Origin: Streptomyces sp. YPW6 | GTDB taxonomy: Bacteria > Actinomycetota > Actinomycetes > Streptomycetales > Streptomycetaceae | Direction: 5' to 3' | Length of the DNA stretch: 64,000 nucleotides | Assembly (NCBI RefSeq): GCF_018866325.1 | Contig: NZ_CP076457.1 | Location: 2,019,001-2,083,000, forward strand | Shown here: positions 20,508 to 30,397 of the stretch, in pieces | How the letters are laid out: each line of letters starts with the position of its first letter | Position numbering within the stretch: the first letter of the stretch is position 1 | Position numbers and translations under genes: made by a program | Notes under the pieces: model-generated | Seen by the model: only the letters and a program-made list of their open reading frames with translations | The model's database searches: none | What the model was told of the DNA's origin: nothing

Positions 20508-21040
20508 CGGGCCGCCTCGGCCTTCGCCTCGAGCTCGTCGAGGAACCGGTCGACGGTGCCGCTCTGCCGGGCGTGGTCCTGGAGGGACTCGCCGACGAGC
20601 TTGCCGGCCAGGTCGGTGGCGAGCTTGCCCACGTCCTGGCGCAGCGCCGAGGCCGCGGCCTTGCGGTCGGCCTCGATCTGGGTGTGGCCGGCGGCGATGA
20701 TCTCCTCGCGCTGGCGCTGACCCTCCGCCTTCATCTCCTGGATGATGACGGCACCCTGCTCCTGCGCCTCCTGGCGCAGACGCGCGGCCTCGTGGCGGGC
20801 CTCGGCGAGCTGGGCCTTGTACTGCTCAAGAACGCTCTGCGCCTCGGTCTGAGCCGCTTCGGCCTTCTCGATGCCACCTTCGATCGCCTCACGACGCTCG
20901 TCCAGGGCCTTGTTGATGGCCGGGAGGAGCTTCTTCGCGAAGACGAAGAAGACGATGCCGAAGCAGATCAAGCCGATGACGATCTCGGGCCACACCGGGA
21001 GCAGAGGGTCCTGCGCCGTCTCGGCTGCCACGTACATCAT
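20504..21040 (-). CDS. atpF: ATP synthase Fo b subunit
   Basis: A 178-residue stator subunit: short periplasmic N-terminus, one membrane helix (IVIGLICFGIVFFVFAKKL) and a long charged coiled coil (from about residue 45, with AEAAQTEAQSVLEQYKAQLA). Two adjacent ATG codons (21040 and 21037) are possible; AAGG upstream fits either. It anchors F1 to subunit a. The 4-base overlap with atpH shows coupling. Confidence 0.96.
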   Translation of the reverse strand: MMYVAAETAQDPLLPVWPEIVIGLICFGIVFFVFAKKLLPAINKALDERREAIEGGIEKAEAAQTEAQSVLEQYKAQLAEARHEAARLRQEAQEQGAVIIQEMKAEGQRQREEIIAAGHTQIEADRKAAASALRQDVGKLATDLAGKLVGESLQDHARQSGTVDRFLDELEAKAEAAR

Positions 21041-21077
21041 GGTGGACCTTTCGTCGAATGGAGCTACAGGCACAACG

Positions 21078-22219
<1,142 letters not shown>

Positions 22220-22437
22220 CAAGAGCTCCTTCTGCATGGCGCATGGATGCGGCTACCTCGTTGTGTCGGAGCGGCGGGTGGCCGCAGGTCGGCACCGGAC
22301 TGGTTCTTACGGTGAGGAGGCGGCGGCCGGGCCCGAAGCCTCGCGATGAATCAAGCGACCGCCCTGTTGCCCGCGCTCGCACTACCGCAACCGAGACCGG
22401 ACGATAGCAGCACGTCGAACGCGGCTTTATCCCGGCC

Positions 22438-22878
22438 CTACTCGTCACGATCTCCCCCAGCTCCGCCCGGTCGCTTCCGGGTGTCCGCGTCGGGGTCGAC
22501 GTAGAGGGTCTTGCTTCGCGCGTGCAGCACGGCCTGCGTGGTGATCCACGTGATCACGGCTGCGACCAGCGAGAGAGCAAAGACCTGAAGATCGAAGAGA
22601 GAGGTGTTCCGGATGCTCAGGATGAAGATGAGCAGGAGCACGAGCTGGGCCGAGTAGATCATCAGCCCCATGCCCTGGAACAGGTGGGGCATGGTCTTGC
22701 CGACCCAGTTGAGCGCCAGGAGTCCGAGCGCCATGAAGACGATCACGACCACGCAGCCGACTGCGGCACCGATCGCCCCCTCGCCGCCGGCGAGCAGCCC
22801 GCCGACGAGCGTGGCGATGGCTCCCACCGCGGCGGTGGGGGTGGCGATGCGCAGCACTTCGCGCATGTCGGACTGCAT
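22438..22878 (-). CDS. atpI: ATP synthase subunit I-like protein
   Basis: A 146-residue membrane protein with four hydrophobic segments (ATPTAAVGAIATLVGGLLAG, AVGCVVVIVFMALGLLAL, MGLMIYSAQLVLLLIFILS and VFALSLVAAVITWITTQAVL). Placed first in the operon, 218 bases before atpB, it is the small AtpI that helps c-ring assembly in other bacteria. Sequence conservation in this family is weak, so the call rests on size, topology and position. C-terminal tail is polar and basic (DTRKRPGGAGGDRDE). Confidence 0.8.
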   Translation of the reverse strand: MQSDMREVLRIATPTAAVGAIATLVGGLLAGGEGAIGAAVGCVVVIVFMALGLLALNWVGKTMPHLFQGMGLMIYSAQLVLLLIFILSIRNTSLFDLQVFALSLVAAVITWITTQAVLHARSKTLYVDPDADTRKRPGGAGGDRDE

Positions 22879-23207
22879 GGCGGCAGCTCCACTGGTCTTG
22901 GGGAGGAATGGGGCGTCGTCATGGACGAGCGTAGGCCCGGTCCGCTAGGCGGATTTCCGGGTCCGAGGACCGTCTCACTAGGGTCCTTCGGCTCCATCAC
23001 CGGGTCTCGTGAACGGTATCACAAACTATTTGATGAGGTCTTTACCTAGAAAGTGTGCCAACCGTCACACGTGAGGACTAACCCGCGCGCCTGAGCGTGA
23101 AGCCGGGCGGGATGTCTGGTAATGCAGCGTTTTGCTCACCCCATCCCCGTCGCCGGCCACCCGCACGAGCGAAGTTCCATGCAGCGCAACGCCCCTGCCA
23201 AGCAGAA
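22879..23207. other. upstream region of the atp operon
   Basis: 392 bases separate atpI from the secreted-protein gene. It holds the Rex-like site at 23008-23023, an AT-richer stretch around 23018-23060 (ACAAACTATTTGATGAGG) that should carry the atp promoter, and the palindromic terminator at 23208. I could not assign -35 and -10 boxes with confidence. No gene seen. Confidence 0.6.
23008..23023 (-). promoter_or_regulatory. Rex-like operator upstream of atpI
   Basis: On the minus strand the site reads TGTGATACCGTTCACG. It matches the Streptomyces Rex consensus TGTGAACGCGTTCACA at 12 of 16 positions, including both outer half-sites apart from the last base. Rex is an NADH/NAD+-sensing repressor of respiratory genes, and the atp operon is, to my knowledge, a reported Rex target in S. 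coelicolor. Confidence 0.6.
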
Positions 23208-23239
23208 GGGCCGGTGGTCACGATCGTGACCACCGGCCC
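23208..23239. terminator. perfect 32-base palindrome, terminator
   Basis: Arms GGGCCGGTGGTCACGA and its complement without a loop base. It lies 32 bases behind the stop of the minus-strand secreted-protein gene and upstream of the atp promoter region, so it should isolate the two units. Confidence 0.85.
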
Positions 23240-23270
23240 ATGAGCGCCTAGACCGTCCCCGGCTGCAGCG

Positions 23271-23684
23271 TCAGCTGTACTGCACCTTCCCGTCAACGCC
23301 CTGAGCCCACGAGCGGCCGGCCTGCACCTTGAAGCAGGTCCCCTTCTTGACCGACTTCTTGAAGGTGTAATAGTCGCCCTTCTTCTTCTTGAAGTCGATC
23401 CACTCGGTCAGGCCCTTGTGCCCCTTGCACGTGACGAGCCGGAATCCGACGGCGTGGTCCCACCCCTTCTTCGTCACGGTGTACTTCACCTTGCCGGTCT
23501 TCCCCTTCTTGAACTTCTGGTCAGACTCCGACTTTCGGTTCGGGTAGAGCGCCACGTGGAACTTCTTGGTCGCCTTGGCCTGGATCGGCTGCTGCGCAGA
23601 CGACGTCGAGGCCTGAGCGACTCCAGCCCCGAGCAGGCCACTCATGATCGCCGCCGATGCGACTATGCAGGCGAATTTACGCAC
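23271..23684 (-). CDS. small Lys-rich secreted protein, function unknown
   Basis: A 137-residue protein with a clear signal peptide (MRKFACIVASAAIMSGLLGA, cleavage near VAQAS). The mature part is rich in Lys, Tyr and Phe (KKFHVALYPNRKSESDQKF, FKKKKGDYYTFKKSVKKGTC) with two Cys residues (in LVTCKGHK and KKGTCFKV), which may form one disulphide. No family recognised. Base composition is less GC-rich than its neighbours, and it sits in the only clearly AT-richer patch of the left half, which suggests later acquisition. Flanked by a perfect terminator. Small basic secreted proteins like this may bind cell wall or nucleic acid, but that is speculation. Confidence 0.8.
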   Translation of the reverse strand: MRKFACIVASAAIMSGLLGAGVAQASTSSAQQPIQAKATKKFHVALYPNRKSESDQKFKKGKTGKVKYTVTKKGWDHAVGFRLVTCKGHKGLTEWIDFKKKKGDYYTFKKSVKKGTCFKVQAGRSWAQGVDGKVQYS

Positions 23685-24055
23685 AGTTCCCCCTCTGAAT
23701 CATCTTGGACTGCCGCACCCCGGTCACGGGCTCGGCACGCCAAAAGCTATGCGGATGCAACATCCATTGCAATGAGTTTCTCCGCGCATACCCAAGACCC
23801 CAGGAAGGGGAATGTCTTATTCCTGGCTTTTCCCTGCCTGTCCGTTCTAGGAATAGGAAACACGGAACCAAAGAGCGCTGATGGCAGACGTGCTCACAGA
23901 ACACATCACCGAGCGCGATACCACAGGGATCACATACCGGCCAATGTCGCTCTGGCTGCCGCGTGGCACATCGTCCAGCGGCTGCTGTCGACCTTCTGGC
24001 CCAAGAGGAAGCGCTGACGCTCACCCACCGCCGTGGCGCCGAAACTTCCGAATCG
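23685..24055. other. 371-base gap, AT-richer, with a possible gene remnant on the plus strand
   Basis: The stretch 23700-23990 is less GC-rich than the rest of the window. An ATG at 23881 opens MADVLTEHITERDTTGITYRP; the continuation that looks protein-like (NVALAAAWHIVQRLLSTFWP then KRKR and stop at 24017) is in another frame. This may be a short gene with a frameshift or chance. Promoter of the Lys-rich gene should lie at about 23690-23760. No other feature seen. Confidence 0.35.
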
Positions 24056-25441
24056 TCAACGCGAGGAGTCGACGGAACGGCGATCGGAGAAACGCGAACG
24101 AGCGCCGATCGCGGTAGCGCCGTTGACGCCGGACACTCCGATCGCCACGGGGGCCCGGTCGGCCGCCTCCTCGCCCATCTGAGCGCCCCCCGCGCCCTGT
24201 TGGGCCCCGGAGGCCACGGGCACCGGCCGCTCGGCGCTGGAGGGCGAGGGAGCGGGGGCCTGCCCGGCGGCGCCGTGACGGTAGCGGGGCGGGACGAAGC
24301 GGTTGGCCCAGTGCGGAGCACGCGGGGTGAAGCGCGGCATCAGCAGCAGGATCAGCCCGATCGCGCTCGCGCCGACGATGAGGAAGACGATCCACATGGA
24401 GGCCGAGTGCACGGAGTAGCCGACCGTGCCGAAGGCGATGAGGGCGGACCAGAAGTACATGATCAGCACCGCCCGGCTGTGCGAGTGCCCGATCTCCAGC
24501 AGCCGGTGGTGCAGGTGGCCGCGGTCGGCGGCGAACGGCGACTGCCCGTTCCAGGTGCGCCGGACGATGGCCAGGATCAGGTCGGCGGCCGGGATCGCGA
24601 TGATCGTCAGCGGCAGCAGCAGCGGGATGAAGACCGGGAACATCGCGTGGGTGGCCCCGCGCTCGCTGCCCTCGAAGAAGATCCGCATGCTGTCCGGGTC
24701 GACCTGGCCCGTGATCGAGATCGCGCCCGCCGCCAGCACCAGGCCGATCAGCATCGAGCCCGAGTCGCCCATGAAGATCCGCGCCGGGTGCATGTTGTGC
24801 GGCAGGAAGCCGAGGCACATGCCCATCAGGATCGCCGAGAAGAGCGTCGCGGGGGCCGCCGCCTCGATGCCGTAGCCCATCCAGAGCCGGTAGGCGTACA
24901 GGAAGAACGCCGCCGAGGCGATGCACACCATGCCCGCCGCGAGGCCGTCCAGACCGTCGACGAAGTTCACCGCGTTGATCGTGATGACGACCAGCGCCAC
25001 CGTGAGCAGCGTGCCCTGCCACTGGGTGAGGGCGACCGTGCCGACGCCGGGGATCGGCAGCCACAGGATCGTGAGCCCCTGGATGACCATCACGGCGGCG
25101 GCGATCATCTGGCCGCCGAGCTTGATCAGGGCGTCGATCTCGAACTTGTCGTCGAGCACGCCGATCAGCCAGATCAGGGCGGCGCCCGAAAGCAACGCCC
25201 GTGGCTCGTTGGAGAGTTCGAAGACCCCCTGGAGATTGAACAGGTGGTCGGCGACGATCAGCCCCGCACACAGCCCGCCGAACATGGCGATCCCACCGAG
25301 CCGGGGTGTCGGCTCGCGGTGGACGTCACGCGCACGGATCGCGGGCATCGCCCCGATCGCGATGGCGAACTTGCGCACCGGTCCGGTCAGCAGATAGGTC
25401 ACCGCTGCCGTGACACAGAGCGTCAGCAGGTAATCACGCAC
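24056..25441 (-). CDS. MraY/WecA-like undecaprenyl(decaprenyl)-phosphate GlcNAc-1-phosphate transferase
   Basis: A 461-residue membrane enzyme with about eleven helices. Diagnostic loops: DVHREPTPRLGGIAMF, AVNFVDGLDGLAAG (the catalytic Asp pair), FMGDSGSMLIG and the His-rich loop HLHHRLLEIGHSHSRA that marks polyprenyl-P HexNAc-1-P transferases. It moves a sugar-1-phosphate from UDP-sugar to the lipid carrier, the first step of a cell-envelope polymer such as teichoic acid or arabinogalactan-type glycan. The last about 90 residues are polar and low complexity. GTG at 25441 is preferred (preceded by GTGGGG); GTG at 25480 is possible. Position before the atp operon is conserved in Streptomyces. 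Confidence 0.92.
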   Translation of the reverse strand: MRDYLLTLCVTAAVTYLLTGPVRKFAIAIGAMPAIRARDVHREPTPRLGGIAMFGGLCAGLIVADHLFNLQGVFELSNEPRALLSGAALIWLIGVLDDKFEIDALIKLGGQMIAAAVMVIQGLTILWLPIPGVGTVALTQWQGTLLTVALVVITINAVNFVDGLDGLAAGMVCIASAAFFLYAYRLWMGYGIEAAAPATLFSAILMGMCLGFLPHNMHPARIFMGDSGSMLIGLVLAAGAISITGQVDPDSMRIFFEGSERGATHAMFPVFIPLLLPLTIIAIPAADLILAIVRRTWNGQSPFAADRGHLHHRLLEIGHSHSRAVLIMYFWSALIAFGTVGYSVHSASMWIVFLIVGASAIGLILLLMPRFTPRAPHWANRFVPPRYRHGAAGQAPAPSPSSAERPVPVASGAQQGAGGAQMGEEAADRAPVAIGVSGVNGATAIGARSRFSDRRSVDSSR

Positions 25442-25536
25442 GGGCTGCCCCACAGGTTTCGCCGGCCATCTCAGCCCCACACCCTAGTCTCTGTACAAGG
25501 ACTCAACGGTACGGGTGACGGTTCCACGCGCCTCGC

Positions 25537-26826
25537 CTACCCCGGATAGGGAGGGTTCCGCTCCGCCAGTGCCCGGACCTCCGCCGCGATCGGGCCGGCC
25601 TCGCCCCGCGCCCGTACGGCCGCTCCGAACAGGGCCGCGATCCGGGCCATGTCCCCGTCGTCCATGCCCTGCGTGGTGACGGCGGCGGTGCCGAGCCGGA
25701 TGCCCCGGGCGTCCCCGTACGGCAGGGCGCAGGTGTCCAGGACCATGCCGGCCGCCGCCAGGCGCTCCCGGGCGGTGCGTCCGTCGACACCGAGCGGGGC
25801 CGGGTCCGCGACGACGATATGGGTGTCCGTACCGCCCGTCGTCACCTCGAAGCCCTCCGCCTCCAGGCCGGCGGCGAGCACCCGGGCGTGGGCGACGACC
25901 TGGTGGGCGTAGAGGGTGTACGCGGGGGTGGCCGCCTCCCCGAACGCGACCGCCTTCGCCGCCACCGTGTGCATCTGCGCCCCGCCCTGGGTGAACGGGA
26001 ACACCGCCCGGTCGATCCGCTCGGCCAGCTCGGCGCCGCACAGGATCATGCCGCCGCGCGGCCCCCGCAGGACCTTGTGCGTGGTGGCGCAGACCACGTC
26101 GGCGTACGGGAGGGGGTTCGGCGCCGCTCCCCCGGCGATCAGCCCCATCGGGTGGGCGGCGTCCACGATCAGGTACGCCCCGACCTCGTCGGCGATCTCC
26201 CGGAACACCGCGTAGTCGGGGTGGCGGGGGTAGGAGATGGAGCCGCAGACGATGGCCTTGGGGCGGCGGGCGCGGGCCAGGGCGCGCAGGCGGGTGTGGT
26301 CGATGAGCCCGGTGTCCGGGTCGACCCCGTAGCCGGCGAAGTCGAACCAGCGGCCGGAGAAGTTGCCCGGCGCCCCGTGCGTGAGGTGCCCCCCGAACGG
26401 GAGTCCCATCGCGAGGACGGTGTCGCCGGGGCGCAGCAGGGCGGCGTAGGCGGCGAGGACGGCGGCGGAGCCGGAGTGCGGCTGGACGTTGGCGTGCTCG
26501 GCGCCGAAGAGGGCGGTGGCCCGGCGTACGGCGATGCGTTCGGCCGCGTCCGCCTGCTCGCAGCCGCCGTGGTGGCGGGCGCCCGGGTAGCCCTCGGCGT
26601 ACTTGTTGGCGAGCGGGGAGCCGAGGGCGGCCAGGACCGCGGGCGAGGTGAAGTTCTCGGCGGCGATCAGCTGGAGGGCGCCCGCCTGCCGGTCGCGCTC
26701 CGCGAGCAGGATCCCGGCGATCTCCGGGTCCTGGCTCAGCAGCGCGCCGAAGTCCTGGGGCAGGGCGGCGGGGCGCTCGGGCGCGGGCGGCGCGGCCGTG
26801 GGTGCGGCGGCAGAGGTGACCGGCAT
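25537..26826 (-). CDS. glyA: serine hydroxymethyltransferase-family protein, atypical
   Basis: A 429-residue fold-type I PLP enzyme. PLP Lys is Lys251 in ATTHKVLRGPRGG. It keeps YAEGYPG and the SHMT core but departs from the norm: the usual RYYGGCE reads RHHGGCE (both Tyr to His near residues 85-86), and the usual AHIAGL reads AHPMGL (residues 224-229). A canonical second copy under a ZTP riboswitch lies at 45406-46710. So this copy may have altered substrate use (another beta-hydroxy or alpha-methyl amino acid) or simply be a diverged isozyme. Position between the WecA-like gene and the phosphatase-like gene matches the conserved glyA locus. ATG at 26826 follows GGAGCCGTCCC. Confidence 0.85.
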   Translation of the reverse strand: MPVTSAAAPTAAPPAPERPAALPQDFGALLSQDPEIAGILLAERDRQAGALQLIAAENFTSPAVLAALGSPLANKYAEGYPGARHHGGCEQADAAERIAVRRATALFGAEHANVQPHSGSAAVLAAYAALLRPGDTVLAMGLPFGGHLTHGAPGNFSGRWFDFAGYGVDPDTGLIDHTRLRALARARRPKAIVCGSISYPRHPDYAVFREIADEVGAYLIVDAAHPMGLIAGGAAPNPLPYADVVCATTHKVLRGPRGGMILCGAELAERIDRAVFPFTQGGAQMHTVAAKAVAFGEAATPAYTLYAHQVVAHARVLAAGLEAEGFEVTTGGTDTHIVVADPAPLGVDGRTARERLAAAGMVLDTCALPYGDARGIRLGTAAVTTQGMDDGDMARIAALFGAAVRARGEAGPIAAEVRALAERNPPYPG

Positions 26827-27095
26827 GGGACGGCTCCGGACCTGGAGGTGGGTGCGCCGGCGAGGGGTGCCGGTGCCAGCTCCAACGTACGCCGGGGCGG
26901 GGCGGCGTGCCCGCTGTCGGAGGGGGCCGTACGCCGGTCGGCGCACCGGCGGTCACGGCGGGCCGTGCGGTCGTCCGACGGGGCCGCGTACGGCCGTGGT
27001 CCCGCCGGCGTACGGCGCGGAACGCGCGGGTCGTCCGGGGCGGTGTGCGTACGGTGGCCGGCGCGTGGGCGTACGCCGGTGCGCGGCCGGGTCCG

Positions 27096-27737
27096 TCAGT
27101 GCGGGGCGCGGACGCCGGTGAGCGCGGTGACGACCGGGTCGAGGGCCTGGTTGATCTCGTCGCCGATGGAGCGGAAGAAGGTGATGGGGGCGCCGTAGGG
27201 GTCGTGGACCTCGTCCGCATCGGCGGTCGGGGCCAGCAGCCAGCCGCGCAGGGCCGCGGCGGCGCGCACCAGGGCGCGGGCGCGTTCGACGACGCCCTCG
27301 TCGCGCGGGTCGGGCAGGGTGGCCGGGTCTATCGCCCGGACCAGCCGGGTGAACTCCTTGAGCGTGAAGGTGCGCAGGCCCGCGGAGTGGCCCATGGAGA
27401 TGACCTGGGCGCGGTGGTCGCGGGTGGCGGTGAGGACCAGGTCGGCGCGGATGACGTGCTCGTCGAGCAGTTCGCGGCCGACGAAGCCGCTGGCGTCCGC
27501 CCCGAAGTCGGCGAGGACCACCTCGGCGTTGGCCTCCATCGGGGCGCCCTCATGGCCCCAGGTGCCCGCGCTCTCCACGATCAGGCCGCCGCTGAGCGGG
27601 TCGCCGAGGCGGTCCACCAGGGCATGGCGGGTCAGCCGCTCGGTGATGGGCGAGCGGCAGACGTTGCCGGTGCTGACGTGGAGGATGCGGAAGGTGTCGG
27701 TCCGCCCCGCTATGCCACGCCCCTCGGGGGCGGTCAA
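27096..27737 (-). CDS. low-molecular-weight phosphatase-like protein lacking the nucleophilic Cys
   Basis: A 213-residue protein of the LMW-PTP/arsenate reductase fold. The P-loop reads HVSTGNVCRSPITER, where the family has V-C-x-G-N-x-C-R-S: the nucleophile is Ser instead of Cys. The general-acid loop is kept (VHDPYGAP). The gene starts with TTG at 27737, overlapping the stop of the sua5 gene by 4 bases (ATTGA), with GAGGTGG upstream. The order sua5-LMWPTP-glyA is shared with Bacillus, where the phosphatase is the arginine phosphatase YwlE. Here it may be a weak enzyme or a phospho-ligand binding protein. The rest of the domain appears intact. Confidence 0.85.
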   Translation of the reverse strand: MTAPEGRGIAGRTDTFRILHVSTGNVCRSPITERLTRHALVDRLGDPLSGGLIVESAGTWGHEGAPMEANAEVVLADFGADASGFVGRELLDEHVIRADLVLTATRDHRAQVISMGHSAGLRTFTLKEFTRLVRAIDPATLPDPRDEGVVERARALVRAAAALRGWLLAPTADADEVHDPYGAPITFFRSIGDEINQALDPVVTALTGVRAPH

Positions 27738-28381
27738 TTGGCCACCTCGAGGTCGGGGACCACCGTGCGCAGTTCCTCCGCGGAGAGGGCGCCGGCGCGC
27801 AGCAGGACCGGGGTGGGGCCGGTGACGTCGACGATGGACGACGGCACGATGCCGGGCGTCGGGCCGCCGTCGAGGTAGACGGAGACGGAGTCGCCCAGCA
27901 TGCCCTGGGCGGCGTCGCAGTCCTCGGGCGAGGGGTGTCCGGTGAGGTTGGCGCTGGACACGGCCATCGGGCCGACCTCGGTCAGCAGCTCGATGGCGAC
28001 CGGGTGCAGCGGCATCCGGATGGCGACGGTGCCCCGGGTGTCGCCGAGGTCCCACTGGAGCGAGGGCTGGTGCCGGGCGACGAGGGTGAGGGCGCCGGGC
28101 CAGAACGCGTCGACGAGCTCCCAGGCCTCCTCGGAGAAGTCGGTGACCAGGCCGTGGAGGGTGTTCGGGGAGCCGATGAGGACGGGGGTGGGCATGTTGC
28201 GGCCGCGGCCCTTGGCGTCCAGCAGGTCCGCGACGGCCTCCGCGGTGAAGGCGTCCGCACCGATCCCGTACACGGTGTCGGTGGGCAGCACGACCAGTTC
28301 GCCCCGGCGGACGGCCGATGCGGCCTCGCGCAGGCCCGTGGTCCGGTCGGTGGCGTCGTTGCAGTCGTATCGCCGAGCCAT
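27734..28381 (-). CDS. L-threonylcarbamoyladenylate synthase (Sua5/YrdC/TsaC)
   Basis: A 215-residue enzyme with the YrdC motifs VLPTDTVYGIGADAF, FWPGALTLVA, VAIRMPLHPVA and SSANLTGHPS. It condenses threonine, bicarbonate and ATP to threonylcarbamoyl-AMP, used to make t6A37 in ANN-decoding tRNAs. Its length is that of a YrdC-only protein without the Sua5 extension. ATG at 28381 follows GAGGAGGCCGG. It lies 52 bases behind prmC in the prfA-prmC-sua5 unit and is coupled to the phosphatase-like gene. Confidence 0.93.
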   Translation of the reverse strand: MARRYDCNDATDRTTGLREAASAVRRGELVVLPTDTVYGIGADAFTAEAVADLLDAKGRGRNMPTPVLIGSPNTLHGLVTDFSEEAWELVDAFWPGALTLVARHQPSLQWDLGDTRGTVAIRMPLHPVAIELLTEVGPMAVSSANLTGHPSPEDCDAAQGMLGDSVSVYLDGGPTPGIVPSSIVDVTGPTPVLLRAGALSAEELRTVVPDLEVAN

Positions 28382-28433
28382 CAGCCGGCCTCCTCGGACA
28401 GGTGCGGGTAGGGGTGGTGGTGCCGGGGGCCGG

Positions 28434-29279
28434 TCACGGCATGGCCTTGCGGGCGGTGGCGAACCGGGGGCGCTTGTTGAGGTCGGGGTGGTCGGCCGCG
28501 TCGGCCCAGCCCCGCTCCTCGGTGAAGATCCAGGGGACCTGGCCGCCCTGGGTGTCGGCGTGCTCGATGACGACGAGGCCACCGGGGCGCAGCAGGCGGT
28601 GGGCGGTGCGTTCGATGCCGCGGATGGTGTCGAGACCGTCCTCGCCGGAGAACAGGGCCATCTCCGGGTCGTGGTCGCGGGCCTCGGGGGCGACGTACTC
28701 CCATTCGGTGAGCGGGATGTACGGCGGGTTGGAGATCACCAGGTCGACCTGGCCGTCGAGCTCGGGAAGGGCGCTCAGGGCGTCTCCCTTGTGGACGGTG
28801 ACCCTGGATCCCTCGGCGTTCTTCCGGGTCCACCTCAGGGCGTCCTCGGAGAGCTCCACGGCGTGGACGCGGGAGCGGGGGACCTCCTGGGCCATGGCGA
28901 GCGCGATGGCGCCCGACCCGGTGCACAGGTCGACGACCACGGGCTCGACGACGTCCATCGCGCGGACGGCGTCTATGGCCCAGCCGACGACCGACTCGGT
29001 CTCCGGGCGGGGCACGAAGACGCCGGGCCCGACCTGGAGCTCCAGGTAGCGGAAGAAGGCGCGGCCGGTGATGTGCTGGAGGGGCTCGCGGGCCTCACGG
29101 CGGGCGACGGCCTCCCAGTAGCGGGCGTCGAAGTCGCCGTCGGGGACGGTGTGGAGCGCGCCCCGCTTCACCCCGTGGACGAAGGCCGCGAGTTCCTCGG
29201 CGTCGAATCGCGGTGAGGGGACACCGGCGTCGGCCAGCCGCTGGGTGGCCTGGGCCACCTCGGCGAGCAGCAGGTTCAT
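28434..29279 (-). CDS. prmC: peptide chain release factor N5-glutamine methyltransferase
   Basis: A 281-residue SAM methyltransferase. N-terminal helical substrate domain, then the SAM motif VVDLCTGSGAIALAMAQ and the catalytic ISNPPYIPL. PrmC methylates the Gln of the GGQ motif of release factors. ATG at 29279 was chosen because conserved sequence (LLLAEVAQATQRLADAGV) follows at once. It lies 41 bases behind prfA, its substrate's gene. Confidence 0.95.
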   Translation of the reverse strand: MNLLLAEVAQATQRLADAGVPSPRFDAEELAAFVHGVKRGALHTVPDGDFDARYWEAVARREAREPLQHITGRAFFRYLELQVGPGVFVPRPETESVVGWAIDAVRAMDVVEPVVVDLCTGSGAIALAMAQEVPRSRVHAVELSEDALRWTRKNAEGSRVTVHKGDALSALPELDGQVDLVISNPPYIPLTEWEYVAPEARDHDPEMALFSGEDGLDTIRGIERTAHRLLRPGGLVVIEHADTQGGQVPWIFTEERGWADAADHPDLNKRPRFATARKAMP

Positions 29280-29320
29280 CGCGGTTCTCCGTACGGGGTG
29301 TGCGGGGCGGGCGGATCGCT

Positions 29321-30397
29321 TTACGCGTTGGCGAGCTTGGCGGCGGAGTCGGCGTCGACGCACGCCTGGATCACCGCGTCCAGGTCACCGTCGAGCACCT
29401 GGTCCAAGTTGTACGCCTTGAAGCCGACGCGGTGGTCCGAGATGCGGTTTTCCGGGAAGTTGTACGTCCGGATCTTCTCGGAGCGGTCGACGGTGCGGAC
29501 CTGGCTGCGGCGGACGTCGGAGGCTTCCTGCTCGGCGGCCTCCTGGGCGGCGGCGAGCAGCCGGGACCGCAGGATGCGCATGGCCTGCTCCTTGTTCTGG
29601 AGCTGGCTCTTCTCGTTCTGGCAGGAGGCGACGACGCCGGTCGGCAGGTGCGTGATGCGGACGGCGGAGTCGGTCGTGTTGACGGACTGGCCGCCGGGTC
29701 CGGAGGAGCGGTAGACGTCGATGCGCAGGTCGTTGGCGTGGATCTCGACGTCGACCTCCTCGGCCTCGGGGGTGACGAGCACGCCCGCGGCCGAGGTGTG
29801 GATGCGGCCCTGGGACTCGGTGGAGGGCACGCGCTGCACCCGGTGCACACCGCCCTCGTACTTCATCCGGGCCCAGACGCCCTGGCCGGGCTCGGTGGCG
29901 CCGTTGCCGCCCTTGGTCTTGACGGCGACCTGGACGTCCTTGTAGCCGCCGAGTTCGGACTCGGTGGAGTCGATGATCTCGGTCTTCCAGCCGACGCGCT
30001 CGGCGTAGCGCAGGTACATGCGCAGCAGGTCGCCCGCGAACAGGGCGGACTCGTCGCCGCCGGCGCCCGCCTTGATCTCCAGGAGCACGTCCTTGTCGTC
30101 GCTGGGGTCGCGCGGGACGAGGAGGAGGCGGAGCCTCTCGGTGATCTCCTCGCGCTGCTTCTCCAGCTCCTTGACCTCGGCGGCGAAGTCGGGGTCGTCC
30201 GCGGCGAACTCGCGGGCGGTCTCGATGTCGTCGCCGGTCTGCTTCCAGGTCCGGTACGTGGAGACGATCGGGGTCAGCTCCGCGTAGCGCTTGTTCAGCT
30301 TGCGCGCGTTCGCCTGGTCGGCGTGGACCGACGGGTCGGCGAGCTTCTTCTCGAGATCGGTGTGCTCACCGATCAGTTCCTCGACCGCCTCGAACAT
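29321..30397 (-). CDS. prfA: peptide chain release factor 1
   Basis: A 358-residue class I release factor. The stop-codon tripeptide region is [14 protein letters not shown] (PST at 191-193, a P-x-T variant of RF1), and the peptidyl-hydrolysis motif is [10 protein letters not shown] with GGQ at 235-237. It reads UAA and UAG. The gene heads the prfA-prmC-sua5 unit, 156 bases behind rpmE. Length and domains are normal. Confidence 0.97.
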   Translation of the reverse strand: MFEAVEELIGEHTDLEKKLADPSVHADQANARKLNKRYAELTPIVSTYRTWKQTGDDIETAREFAADDPDFAAEVKELEKQREEITERLRLLLVPRDPSDDKDVLLEIKAGAGGDESALFAGDLLRMYLRYAERVGWKTEIIDSTESELGGYKDVQVAVKTKGGNGATEPGQGVWARMKYEGGVHRVQRVPSTESQGRIHTSAAGVLVTPEAEEVDVEIHANDLRIDVYRSSGPGGQSVNTTDSAVRITHLPTGVVASCQNEKSQLQNKEQAMRILRSRLLAAAQEAAEQEASDVRRSQVRTVDRSEKIRTYNFPENRISDHRVGFKAYNLDQVLDGDLDAVIQACVDADSAAKLANA

